The translations under genes and the position numbers were made by a program. A stretch of 64,000 nt of DNA from Membranipora membranacea (lineage: Eukaryota; Bryozoa; Gymnolaemata; Cheilostomatida; Membraniporidae): contig OU612065.1 in NCBI GenBank assembly GCA_914767715.1, positions 30,566,001-30,630,000 on the forward strand. Reading direction: 5' to 3'. Shown here piece by piece: positions 13,901-25,697 of the stretch. Positions within the stretch are counted from its first letter, which is position 1. Every line of letters starts with the position of its first letter. The notes under the pieces were generated by a model that did not search any database, had not been told where the DNA came from, and saw only the letters and a list, made by a program, of their open reading frames with translations.

Positions 13901-16900
13901 TTATGGAACACTCAAAGTTTTCTATAAACATGTGACTGAGATGTTATATGTTTATAGATAAATTTGAGTTGTCAATAATTTGCTTTAAAGTGTTGCACTT
14001 ACAGCTGAATAGCTAATAACCCCAAGTAAACTCAAAAATTGTACTTGTATTGACAATATAAGGAACAAGAACAAGCAATCTATTACTGTGTGTATATATA
14101 CTGTAGGATGTCCAATCCAGAAGGGTTACTGTCATGAGTTTAGACTCAGACTGAGGACACTTGTAGTAATTTTAATGTTGTGATACGCGCGCAGTATATG
14201 TATTCTATCCATTACTCGTTTTAGCCTCGGATTTAACCTGATGCTATATGGCTACGGCTCTAAGAAGAAGCTTATAGAAGAATTCAGGAGGAAGATGTGT
14301 GGTAATTATAACTGTGTCGTCATCAACGGATTCTTTCCTAGTCTCACTCTTAAAAATGTAGGTCAAGATAATCTTAAAAATGTAGGTCAGGATAATCTCT
14401 AAAAATGTAGGTCAAGATAGTATATAAAAATTTAGGTCTTAATAATCTCTATAAATAACCCAGTATCCGAAATTGGGCAGTCAGTGTTTGAGGGTTGATT
14501 TATTGCCATGACTGGAACTGAGGTGTTGCAAAAAAAGGATGAGTGGCACGAAAGAGTCGAAGCCTCAAAAGTCCTTAAGTTTAGAACAGTATGTCCAACA
14601 GTGATGCACAACTGTCTTCAAATCTCTCTTTGTCCAGGCACTTCTGTACTTAGCGTACCTGAAGTGACCTGAAGGGCCTACGTCTAGAAATTTATCACCA
14701 TTATCATCATGATGAAGCACTTGCAAACTCGCGTTTTTAATTCTCTTATCAACAATAATGTGTAAATCATCAGGTTTTAATTAAATATAAATCAGAGACG
14801 GCACTAAATGATCATACTAGGTTCTATTGTACATTTTATTCCACATCTACCCTATATTCATATATATACCGCTTTGATATATAATGTGAGATAGCTCAAT
14901 GGTTGTCATAGACCATGGGGAGGTACAAGAAAATGTGTCGTCTTTTACACTTAGATAACATCATATATAATACCTACAAGCGATTCCTGATGTAGTGTAC
15001 TTGAAAAACTAGAAACTTGAAAAAGTAGTTGGAGTTATTTTGAAGATATCAAGTTATCTTCTCTTGATTAACTGCAATAATGGAGGCAACAACTTCCTTA
15101 TAGATGCTATAACATTATAAAGCATTTATTTACATTAAATATTGAGAGCAGATTTTTAAAGTCAAATGCACTTGTTTAATCTCATCAATAATTCTGTCAG
15201 TAGTTATATATGGTGTTAATATTGTTGTAGGTACTTAGCGCTATAGTAGAAGACTGTCTAGGCATAGAGCATCCCACAGCTGACATGGATTCCATGCTTT
15301 ATATCATTAATCAATATCTAACTGAAAAAGGTAAGCATCGCCCTTTTAATTGGCATATTTAGTAAATTTAATTGAATTATTTATGATTAAATTCTATGTG
15401 TTGACTTTGGTTAATGGGTGTGTTTAACAGATGTTTAAGATTGGATGTGACTGTAAGTGCAACGACTGGGCTGGATGAAGGACTTGTAGTTTATCTGAGT
15501 CAAATCCTTTCATCAGTAATGATACGGAATCACCAAATTCCGTTAATTTATCGTGCCAAAGTATGTTTTATATAAATATGTCATAGTATTGTGACAGGCA
15601 ATTTCCAAATCCGAAGTTGAATCAAAGGGAATCATCTGCCAGAAGTTGCAACCACGTTGATAATTTCCTCTTGTGCTCATTTGTTGGCAATGATTAAGTA
15701 AAGCATAACTTCGGACTTGGTCTGATTTGTATGAGCAAGCATTTCATGATGATGATTACACTGGTCCTTGGCAATTAACTACTGTTCCAATTAAGGTCAT
15801 TTTATAATGAATCTATAATTCTAAACACATTTCAACGTTAGGCTGGCAGCTTCTTGCATAAGAATATTGCGATTGTCAAATAACAACATATAATTCCCTT
15901 CTCGAGTATTGCGTGCTGCTAATTATGCATCTTGTTTTTCAGATGAGGCGTTGTATATTTTTGTACACAGTATCGATGGACCGATGGTTCGTCTCTCGGC
16001 GGTGCAGTCAGCCCTGTCTAGTCTGGCTCAGATGCAGAATGTTCATATCATAGCGTCGGTAGATCATATCAATGCCCCTCTAAGTGAGTAAATTTGTTAC
16101 TTTGGTGAACCAAGGAGTTACTCTGTGATTCCTTGAGTGAACATTAGCGGGAGAGTTTAGACGGCTTTCTTCACTCTATGAGAGAATAATTCGCTGTGCT
16201 CTTTTCAGGGCCTCAATTTCACATTTTCAGTGGCCCAGTACTATAAGTCAAACCCATGCAGGACTACGCTGTAAAGGCATGATGATCATTCCAGCTGGCT
16301 ATAGTTAGGTTTCGCAGTCAAATCCGCTTTATGTGAATGCCTCTTATTATTCTGTGGTCCATCATCGATTCATCCCCTGCAAAGGGCCTACTGGGTCTTT
16401 ATATCCTGGTTACCAAGCAACTCATGAGTATCTGTGTGACCTATAGGTCACACAGACGTGACAGACACGCACATTGATAATAGAAGTAAAAAATTATCAA
16501 ATGAAAAAGTTTCATAGAGGGCATGCTCTGGCTACAGAATGGCTCGACATGACATTTTGGCCCGTAGCCATGGCTCATTCAACAAAAGCTCTAGCATTAT
16601 CATGATGAGTGAGGCAAAAGAATACTTTGCACTTCATCCCTGAACAGTATATATGAGTGGGCTGGTGTCACCCCCACCCAGATAGCCTGCCCAGGCTACA
16701 CTATACCCTGGATAGAATTGTCATGTCTGGAGCCCACTTAAATAAGAATCAATTGAGTTTTTGATTATAATAGATATAAATAGTCTAATACTTACAATAT
16801 TGACTCACAGACTGTTTACTTAGGTTCGCGTGTACTTCCCTGCTATCATTATAGTTACTTTATTTAATTACGAACGAATTTTATTATATACATATAACAT

Positions 16901-19900
16901 ATTTATTCTGGTAGTAAATAAGTCTAGGGAGTTTTGTCCAGAAACAAAGATAAAAGTCATTAATTTAAAAAAAACGCTAATTGAATATCGGTAATGGCCA
17001 TAAATCAGTTGAACAGTTTTTTTCTGTGCAAAAGAGTTGACAATGTTCTCTGGTCTACATTAATGAGGAGCTGCAATCATATCCCCTGGGACCCTGATCC
17101 GTAGACTGTATTGTCTCTGCCCTGGTTGCTCATATTCCCTGGTACTCCCAGGGGTAATACTGACACACTCAGTGGTCAGTATTTTCCGTCATCACAATTC
17201 ACAACGCTGCTATTACTCAAAGCTGACGTAATATCACATTGTTAAGGTATATATTATCATATGTTAACATTACCTGGGTTTGGGGTCACTTAGGACGTCG
17301 TTTTTTCTTGTTGTCTGTCTTACGTATATATAGTATGACGTTACTGACATTATGATATGGTCATATTTGTTCCCTGCTCATTGAGAAGAAAAGAACTCAA
17401 TCGAAAAAAACGTGACTTGAAGCGGAAGCGGTATCTAATAAAAAACCTCAAATTCAATTGATCTAATATATTCTGAATTAACAAGATTACAACCAAAAAC
17501 TCACTTAAACTTTTCGAGGGGTTCAGTGTACTATAAGATCATCTGTTTAACTATATGATAAAGTCCTGAGCTCTAAATGGGATAGAAAACAAAACAGTTT
17601 TGATATGAGTAGACAATCCAATTAGATAGTTGAGGGAGGTTAGATTTGAGAGAATGGTGGTCGAAACGTGCTTCGTGATTAGTACACCTAATTTTTGCAG
17701 GTCATAATATGGCTCCATGTTACAAAAAGTTCACGGTGATCAAGACACTACCCTTGAAGCTCATGAGTTTGGATCCCCTTGTAGTAAACTGACTATGCCT
17801 GCCGACAAAAGACACAACATCATGATTCGGACCAAAACTTTAACCAACGTAAAACATTTAAGATATGTATTGGAAATGGTATGAAATTGAAATTGTGGGG
17901 AGGAAATGAATTGCGAATGTTCAAGTTGCACTTAAAATATTATGATTACAATTCGTTTTTTCATGCTGTCATGATATGTATTCACCTGGTAAAAAATTCT
18001 TGACATAACCATTGACCCAATGGCCAATCCTCAGGGTGTGGAGAGTAATATAACCAGTTATTTTGACTAACACATTAATAACATTAAACACATATTGGCT
18101 CTCGATCAGTGTCAAGATATGGGATAATTTGAACACTTAAAAAATTCATATTACATCGAAATTGTTTGTTTTATTATTTGCTGTTGCTATATGTGATAAT
18201 AATTATTCACCTGGTCAGCAACACCTTCTGACAATCTTTGTGACCTTGACCTTTCTATTTCTTGTTGCAGTGTGGAGCCAGGCTATGGTGACTAAGTACA
18301 GATGGTTGTGGTATGATGCTACAACCTTTGAACCCTACCTCGAGGAGACATCCTATGAGAATTCACTGATGACTCAGCAGTCCGGTACACTCGCTCTCAG
18401 ATCTATGATCAATGTGTTTAAGAGTCTCACGCCAAATGCTAAGAATATCTTCATACTGATGGCCAAATACCACCTGGACCATTGTGACAATCAGGCTTAT
18501 ATAGGTGAGTAAAAAACATGCTCGATAAACATTTTGCGCTGTCGAAGTTGTTTGTTCAATAGGAACAAGAGTTTTTAAGATCAAATGAAAATTAACACTG
18601 CTATATAAATTTGGACAAGCAACACCTGATCAATTTCAAACTGAGTTTTATAGCAATCTGAGCAGCAAGAAATATACACCAACTTCCCAACCTACCGACG
18701 CTGTAGCATTGTGTGGTAAAACAACATATCTCTGAGGGGTAAATATTAGCTAGAGTTTAGTGTAGCTGGCGTTGGTGAGACTTAACTCCTTACTTACTGT
18801 GAACTAGCCAAAGCATGAATTTATTGTGAAGTTATGATGATCAGTAAATAATACCTAGCCATGAATTTCACTATTTCAAACATGGGCGAAACGGCGAATG
18901 TTTCTTCCAAAAGATTTCTTCCTCTAGGGTGATCCCAAGATGAAATTAAAATTTGCTGAATCGAGAGCAGTTATTATACCATTAGCTGGGTGAAAGGCCT
19001 AATTTGCGATCTCAGTCACAGCCGGACGTGATACTCTGTACATGGGAAAATGCTGTTATACAGCGGCCCTTTACTTGTTTGCTGGATGATATCGTGATCA
19101 CAAGTGTAATTAGCATTATACTTCTTACCCTGAAACTCTACAATAATATCACAGAGTAAGAATATATCCTTACTCTGTGATAATGTGTTGTTTTGAATCA
19201 CAACACTCATGGCGTGTAACACTTCTGTGTTCAGGCAACATTAGCTTTATTATAAGGCGAGAATCTTTTCAAAACAACTGTGTGTTTGATGTATACAAGG
19301 AGTCTCCGGCTCTTCGGTGTATAGCTTTCTGTGATGCGATGAAGCTATTGCACTGATCTGTTCAAAGTTGTGGGAGGGGGTGGTAGGGAGTTCATCCAAA
19401 CACTATAAACAGATTGGTTAGCCATGCATGCTGTGAATTTGGAGCTCATTGTGCAGCACTTCCAACGCGCAATAGGCTGGCTATCTTTGCCCCATGGTCA
19501 CTAAATTGAATCAATATAAATAAAAAAAACAAGAACAAATTCATTATGTCCGATTCCTCGGCTCATCAGTGTATCTAATTAGTTCTGTGCAAGCTGTGTA
19601 TGACGATATCACACTATGAGAAATACATATTTAAGATCAAGGCATGCAGTATAAGTCATGACGTACATACTGTATGTCATCGTATTAATTATTGTAAGTG
19701 CTTTCATCATGAAAAAATCATTCATTTCACCTTTGTGATGATGACTTAGCAGAATTCATGTTGAGTCAGAACCAGGGATGTAAGTTAATATTGTTAGTCA
19801 GAGTCAAATAATTTTTCAACAAATCTTCGCATTGTTCATAAATATTGGATCCTATCACAGATCCGCATGAGTCACGTGATGATATAATCACGGTCAGTGC

Positions 19901-21698
19901 AGAAAAAATCACAAGGAGTTGATAGTGAATAAAACCAAGGACTTGATAAAACAAGCCATTAACTGACCTTTTTAGAATGTCGTACACTCGAATATTCAAG
20001 GGCAAATTGAGAATAGAGAAAATGATACAATCTCCAATTGTTCAAGGATGTCTGACACTGTTGCAATTAAAAACCGACAAACAATTTTGAAAGTGAAAAA
20101 GAATTTCAAGTCCCAATAGTATAGGAGGCAATTGACTTTTTTAATAAGTTGCTGCACCTATTAATAACCTAGGGTAATTTCGCATAGCTGCGACGTCGTT
20201 TTTCATCTGTCCTCTGCGATTTGCAGACCCCTTGGAAGGCCACTGCGTTGGACAACGCTACGCAGTATGTTGCACTTTAATTTCTATTCAGTCTTGCAAA
20301 ATATACTTGTACTGTTTTCTCATGTCCGGTCGATATGAGCATTCTGAATTAAATATTGATCATGAAATAAGGTAATTACATTGAATATTAGTATCTCCAA
20401 TCATTGACATAGACTGACAAGCCAGTGTCACCAGTCCGAACGAACGACATGATGTCGCCGGCTCATCACCGGTTCTTGGTTGTCTCTCAGTATGACCGCC
20501 GCCGCGAAATAAATAGAATTTATAATTATCTGGCAGCAACACTTTGGTGAAAATTATAACCTCAATTATAATATCATAGTGCGAAAAGTTAACTACTTGA
20601 AAGTTTGAATTTTTAATTGTCATGATAGAATGAACCCATATATGTTTGCATGACTTGTCTGATTTGATGTAGATAGATTTGAAGTGGGTCTCATCAGCTT
20701 TATATAAGGAACAGTGACCTTTGGGTGTCACGACAGTACTCAATTATAGTGTTGCGCTATTTACACACGCTTTATCAAAATGTTTGTTGAGTTTTTTTCG
20801 TGTGATTCGATTGGTCGTTTGCAAAGTAACCAGAAATCTGGTTGGTCAGTTAACAAGATTTGACCTTGGATACACATACTCTTTTTTCCTTCTCACGTAG
20901 GTATACCTTTCCAGATGCTTTATCAGAAATGTCGTGAAAACTTCTTGGTGAACAGCGACCAGACTCTACGAACACAGTTGACGGAATTCAGAGATCATAA
21001 ATTAATCAAATCACGCAAGGTACGTCTACACGCCAATTAGAATCTTCAGATTAATTGATGCTACCCGACAATGTACACATCAATTTCTCAGAATCCATAC
21101 ATGACAATTTGTTTGTGATATGATTGGCCGGAACTTGAAAACTTTTACAATTATATTTTATCTGTGACATAAATCTGTAGTTTTATCGGTCACTCAAAAT
21201 TGAAAATTCCAAACATTTTTTCAGATCTATGTTGTCTGGAAACCTGCACTCTCAAGATACATAATAATCAATAGACTTTTTCATACAAGTGTAACATTTT
21301 TTTGTTGATTCCTATGTGTTTTTTTGGTATGAATGCTCTCCTATGAACACACACAATGAAGTTTTCCTTAGAGACTTGGCTGTGCTGCATTAGATACTCA
21401 GAAAAGTTTGTAATGGTAACCGAGTCAAGCATACCAAATAGGTCAGCAAATTAATTTCAGCAAGACTTCCTTTCTGCAAAAATTTATTTCCTCAATGAGT
21501 TCTGCCCAGGATACGCTGAGCATAGCTTTAGGCTCTTTCATTACTTGACCGAGTGGCTGAGATTTATAGGACTTGATTAATTACATTCTTATATTTTTTG
21601 TTACTTGTCTTCAGGGAATAGATGGAGCAGAGCATCTCTATTTGCCTACTGACTTATCGACTCTAAAAGATTTCATGGAACAGGCAACAGATTCATGA
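10953..21698 (+). CDS. ORC2: Origin recognition complex subunit 2
   Basis: Twelve exons, 584 residues (human 577): 10953-11133, 11406-11567, 11974-12054, 12249-12449, 12772-12881, 13613-13821, 14225-14357, 15231-15330, 15943-16083, 18271-18504, 20901-21019, 21615-21698. Residues 1-245 are disordered, basic and serine/acidic-rich, with an AT-hook-like RGRPRK near residues 187-192. From residue 246 the conserved ORC2 fold runs: [20 protein letters not shown] (degenerate P-loop, about 318-330), [64 protein letters not shown], then a winged-helix part with [30 protein letters not shown] and the ending [12 protein letters not shown]2 is a core subunit of the six-protein complex that loads MCM helicases on origins in the nucleus; it has an ATPase-like fold but no canonical Walker motifs. 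Exon phases all match. Exon 7's donor sits in a tandem repeat. Intron 10 (about 2.4 kb) is the longest. Confidence 0.96.
14346..14445 (+). repeat. 24-25 bp tandem repeat copying the ORC2 exon 7 donor
   Basis: Four decaying copies of a unit resembling CTTAAAAATGTAGGTCAAGA. The first copy straddles the exon 7 end (donor GT at 14358-14359). Copies 2 and 3 carry the same AAAAAT/GTAGGT donor context at 14382 and 14407; copy 4 has mutated GT to TT. The repeat therefore duplicates a working splice site. Confidence 0.85.
16431..16456. repeat. Perfect 26-bp palindrome, ORC2 intron 9
   Basis: Reads TCTGTGTGACC, a TATA centre, then the exact complement. It lies deep in the intron, away from exon ends. 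It could be a hairpin footprint or a palindromic binding site; nothing more can be said. Confidence 0.7.
18737..18880 (+). repeat. AGCTAG-rich dispersed element, ORC2 intron 10 copy
   Basis: Begins GGGTAAATATTAGCTAGAG, very close to the copy in LSM4 intron 3 starting near 50137. Homology fades to the right. No terminal inverted repeats or target duplication were recognised, so the class is unknown. Confidence 0.5.
19147..19182. repeat. Perfect 14-bp inverted repeat
   Basis: Arms 19147-19160 and 19169-19182 around an 8-base loop, in ORC2 intron 10. No coding or splice role is evident. Confidence 0.6.
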
Positions 21699-23316
21699 AA
21701 AACCTTGAACATAAATGCAGGACTGACCGGAGGGTTGTACAAGTTACGCAATGAGCCCACTAGGAAGACTGAATCATTACCATCCTACGCACCAGCAGGG
21801 AACTTAAAAATCTGATCTCTCACAATGTGCATGATACATAATTCTTTTTCACCTACATGCATAATGCACAATGTTGTTAGGTCGGCTATCCACTCAGCTC
21901 ACCTTTTTTTTCTTATTTTACACTCTGCTAATGCTAAGAGAATTTTTCATAAACACCTTCATGTATATATTCTATTTTACACTCTGCTAATTCTAAGGGA
22001 CTTCTTATAAACATCTTTATGTATCAGTTCTGTTTTCAGTAATTACAAGGAGCATATGATCTGTCAAGGATGTACTACTTCACCTGGTAATAACATCACA
22101 AACTGGGTCAGCATTGAAACTAGCCAGGTATATATCCTCCATAAACATATAAATGCGTAATAAGTATATTAGTATTTATATGTTTATGATATGCTCATGC
22201 ATTTTCTCATAGCGACATCCGGAGCCAACAAGTGTTTATAAGTTGTTGAAGTAGGTTGTTCAATTATTGTTTCATACACTTACATCAGTGAGATAGCCTC
22301 TTATGGGATAACCTACTATCTGTCAGTGAGTTTTTTGAGTTGTGAGCTTAAGAACTTTGAATTATCTTATATGTAAGGAGTTTTACCAACAGAGTTTTTA
22401 TATCCTTTTGAGCAGTTCAAATGTTATTGATAATAAATTTAAATCAGGTTGCCACATTATACATTTGTTTTATCGCCTGCACAATGGTAACATAAGAGAA
22501 AAATGGTCCCTGGCGGCTGAACATTGAGTTCTCAATACGGTTGAATTTTTAAGGTTGTCAATGAGGGCAATCAAGTACAACAGGGTCGGTGAGATAAGCA
22601 GTAGATGCCTGAGTAGTACTACTGTGAGTAAGATTGCTTCCTCTGAAGGACTCCACATCCTCAATGCCTCAAAATTTTTTGAATTTACCTATTTGAGCCT
22701 CCCAACTGAATGCTGTACATCATCCATGTTGTTTATTTAAATCACACAGTAGTGATTAAAGTTTCAGACAGCCAGACTAACAATATACGTGAGACCTAAG
22801 CGTGCACGCTAACTTTCCCACCCCAGGGTTCCTTGCGCTCAAGGTTTATCCGTTATACAGAACTTACATATAGTACATCTAGTTAATTAGGCGGCAGTTC
22901 CTTGGCTCAAATTTATATTTATTTCTGGAAAGGCTGTCAATCAAAACCTGGCCTGGAAGGAAAGTGGATCACCAGGCGAACGAGGGAAACTACTCGCCTG
23001 TTTAAGAATTAACTCTGATATGGACCTGGTCATTATTATGATGTGGGTCACTGTTGTTGTGAAGCTAATAATTGTAGAGAATATTGGCTGAGAACCGTTA
23101 CATCATTGATCTAATGGATTGCATGTCAGTCCCACGATAGAGAAATCTCATCATTATGGGTGTCTCGTGATAGTCAAGCCATTCAAGATTGCTAATAGAT
23201 CCACCTTCTAATACTTACATCAATGTCAATACCTCCCGAAATTTTCTTAGTTATTCTAGTATTGTTATGTGCTTTCGTCGCATGGCGAAGGTGAATAATA
23301 ATATATCTATTAAAAA
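21699..23316. other. ORC2-GPCR convergent 3' region
   Basis: Non-coding space between the ORC2 stop and the GPCR stop. It holds both 3' UTRs. It includes a direct duplication of about 58 bp (21913-21970 and 21972-22027) and a perfect 15-bp inverted repeat (arms 22140-22154 and 22174-22188). No additional gene was recognised. Confidence 0.5.
21913..22027 (+). repeat. Tandem duplication of ~58 bp in the ORC2 3' flank
   Basis: Two adjacent units share TTTTACACTCTGCTAAT and TAAACA..CTT.ATGTAT blocks with scattered substitutions, so it is an older local duplication. Confidence 0.75.
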
Positions 23317-25697
23317 TCATCGCTTACGCCTTTTACATAATAGGCGTTTGAATGCCAATCGGAAGTCACGGTTAAAAATACTGTACAGCACCGGGTTCAC
23401 TGCCGAGTTACAATAACCGAGCCAAAATATAACAGTGAACATAAAATTGTCTTTGATTCCACAAGAGCAAAGTTTGTCTATCAGATAAAGCATTGAAAAT
23501 GGTAACCAGCAGATAACGAAAGCCATTACAATGATGGCGATGGTTAACGTTGCCCTGCGCTCTCTCCCTCTGTAATTCCTGAGCTTTTTGAGTCGTTTTT
23601 TATCATGGAGAAGTTGAGTCAATTGAGGAGCATCTTTTGAGCTCTGCTTGCTTGGCCTGTGCATAAACCTGGAAGCAAAAAGTGTGAATTTTCTGGCTCT
23701 GTTTTTAGCGGGAGGCAGGTCATCGCTGGTATCAGTACGTTTGCTCGAGCCGTTTTCCGTGGTTGACTGCGAGTCGTTGTTATTCTTGGTACTGCTATGG
23801 TCATAACTGCTACCTAATGAGTAGTTTGAGTTTGTAAGTGATTCCAAGCTTGGATTTTTCTTCTTTAGATCAGAGGCATTCTGCTGGCCTTTACTGTCAC
23901 TAATCTCTAAGTGATCAGACCTGGATAAGCTGCTCGTTGGTGCACTCTTGATTTCTCCCAGTTTGATTTGCTGATTAGCTCTCCTGTAAAAGAGAAATTC
24001 CAGCATAATTCATTATCATGTTTAAAGTCAATTGATATAAAACTCAATCTACATCCAAATACATGACAGGATAAAGCAATACGTAAGAGATTTTCAGGCC
24101 CTACCAACTTTTCTTCAAAAGCGCATGAAAAGCCGAATGAGGCTTTCTGAAACTGTCAATCTACATCCAAATACATGACAGGAGAAAGCAATACGTAAGA
24201 GACTTTCAGGGCCTACCAACATACATTTCTCCAAAAGAGCATAAAACCTCAAGTCAATGTGATTCAAAATCAGGGTTGATTGGTACCCCCCCCATGTTCT
24301 TGTATACTCAACATAGGACCCTCTGTCTGCATGTTCATACATCTCTCAGATTTCACATATTTTTCTGTGCTACTCAATAACTCTCAATTATCGAACCAAT
24401 TACCCTTCCCTCAATTTCGCTGACAATAATCACAAGCATTTATCTCCTTCATTGATGTGTTCTAATTACAAGTACACTTATTGCTTGGTACCAACTCGGG
24501 GGGGGGGCCAGATGACTTTGCTCACCCTAGTAGTGTTAGTTTTTTGATTGTCTTAATTCACCCACATACTTGAGCAGACTATTCAAACAAACAAGATACC
24601 CCTGGAATTAATAGCTATGGATGGTAAAAAACTGAATGCCGAGATGTCGGTCAGGTCAAAGAGTTGTCTCTAACTCCTTGGTCAGGGATAGGCTCGTCTG
24701 TGTACAAACCAACTCTTCTTTGGAGATGTATGCAAGGTTATGTAACTCTAATATTGAAGTTGTTGTGCCCCTCCCACCTTAGAACCCTGCACAATCCACA
24801 TACTTGTTAGCTTCTGTTCCCAAGCACAAAACACAAGAAAATGTCTCTAGCTCTAAGTCTCAGGGCTATTTCTTTGAAAGCAAGCATGAAAATAATATAC
24901 TGGACTTACCTCCTGGCTACGAGGAAGATTCTGCCATAAGCTATGAGTATGATGATGAGTGGAATGTAGAAGGATATGGTGAGTGAGTAGATGATGTATC
25001 CGAGCTCATCGCTCAGGTTACACTGTAGTGGATCGTCCTGTGACTTCCAGCCTGCTAGAGGTGGCAGCGATACTAGTGCCGACGTCAGCCATATACCGGC
25101 TATACTAATGTTCACCTTACGACTTGTCCTGAGCTGAGGATATTCTAACGCTTTTGTGACACTCCAGTACCGGTCTAAGCTCACTACGACTAGACTGAGG
25201 GTCGAAGCAGTGCAGAGAAACACGTCGATAGCTAACCAGATGTCACAGAGTATGGGGCCAAGTGCCCAATATTTTAGTATTTCAAGGTGTAACGATAGAG
25301 GCATAATGAGCCCACCTAGCAGCATATCTGCTACTGCTAGCGAAACTATAAATCTGTTTTGGAGGGCTTGTTTGAGGTGTCGGTCTTTGATCACGGCGAC
25401 CACTACCATACAGTTACCGAACACTATCATAAGTATTATAAATCCTATAAATATTCCAGCCGCTAAAGAGTTGGCGAGCTCAGGTGGGGCTGGTAAATTT
25501 GTCCCATTAGTCAGTGTACTGTTCACACATTCGACTCCTGTTAGGTTGTAATTGCAAGCGTACAGATTTGCTGAGATTCTGTCCTGTGTATTGTTCTGTT
25601 GCGTATGATAGTCCATGATTGCTTGTGTAGGAGTTGTGCGCTCGGCACTTGCTTGTAGTATTTGTGTGTCTTGACCCAGGGCCGACGCTCCTATCAT
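23317..25697 (-). CDS. Amine-type (alpha2/octopamine/5-HT1-like) G protein-coupled receptor
   Basis: Two coding exons, 24910-25697 and 23317-23983, giving 484 residues; the single intron splits an AGG codon in the third intracellular loop just after TM5. The N-terminus (about 80 residues) has NNT, NLT, NST and NGT glycosylation sites. TM1 has GN; TM2 SLAVADML; TM3 CDIWLAIDVFLC with the amine-binding Asp158 (3.32); then DRYWSVTKALEY. ECL2 has Cys226. TM5 reads IIYSLTISFYIP with Ser238 (5.42) and Ser242 (5.46). ICL3 is long (about 145 residues), basic and Ser/Asn-rich. TM6 is FVICWLPFSMLY; TM7 FWLGYCNSAVNPVLY (NPxxY), then NRDFRLAFKRLLC. These are hallmarks of Gi-coupled aminergic receptors closest by eye to alpha2-adrenergic, octopamine and 5-HT1 groups. 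The ligand cannot be named. ATG 25697 is chosen; the frame stays open another 68 bases upstream but without ATG, so a 5' UTR exon is likely. Confidence 0.9.
24044..24243. repeat. 112-bp-period tandem duplication in the GPCR intron
   Basis: Copies 24044-24127 and 24156-24243 share TCAATCTACATCCAAATACA, TACGTAAGAGA and TTTCAGG.CCTACCAAC. The match explains two similar spurious minus-strand open frames here. Confidence 0.85.

Noticed and set aside
23907-24342. Two similar minus-strand frames with CHVFGCRL
   Set aside because: They are the two copies of the intronic tandem duplication read in the same frame, not a protein family.
25156-25551. 131-codon plus-strand frame opposite the GPCR
   Set aside because: Antisense shadow of the receptor exon; the minus strand has all GPCR motifs.
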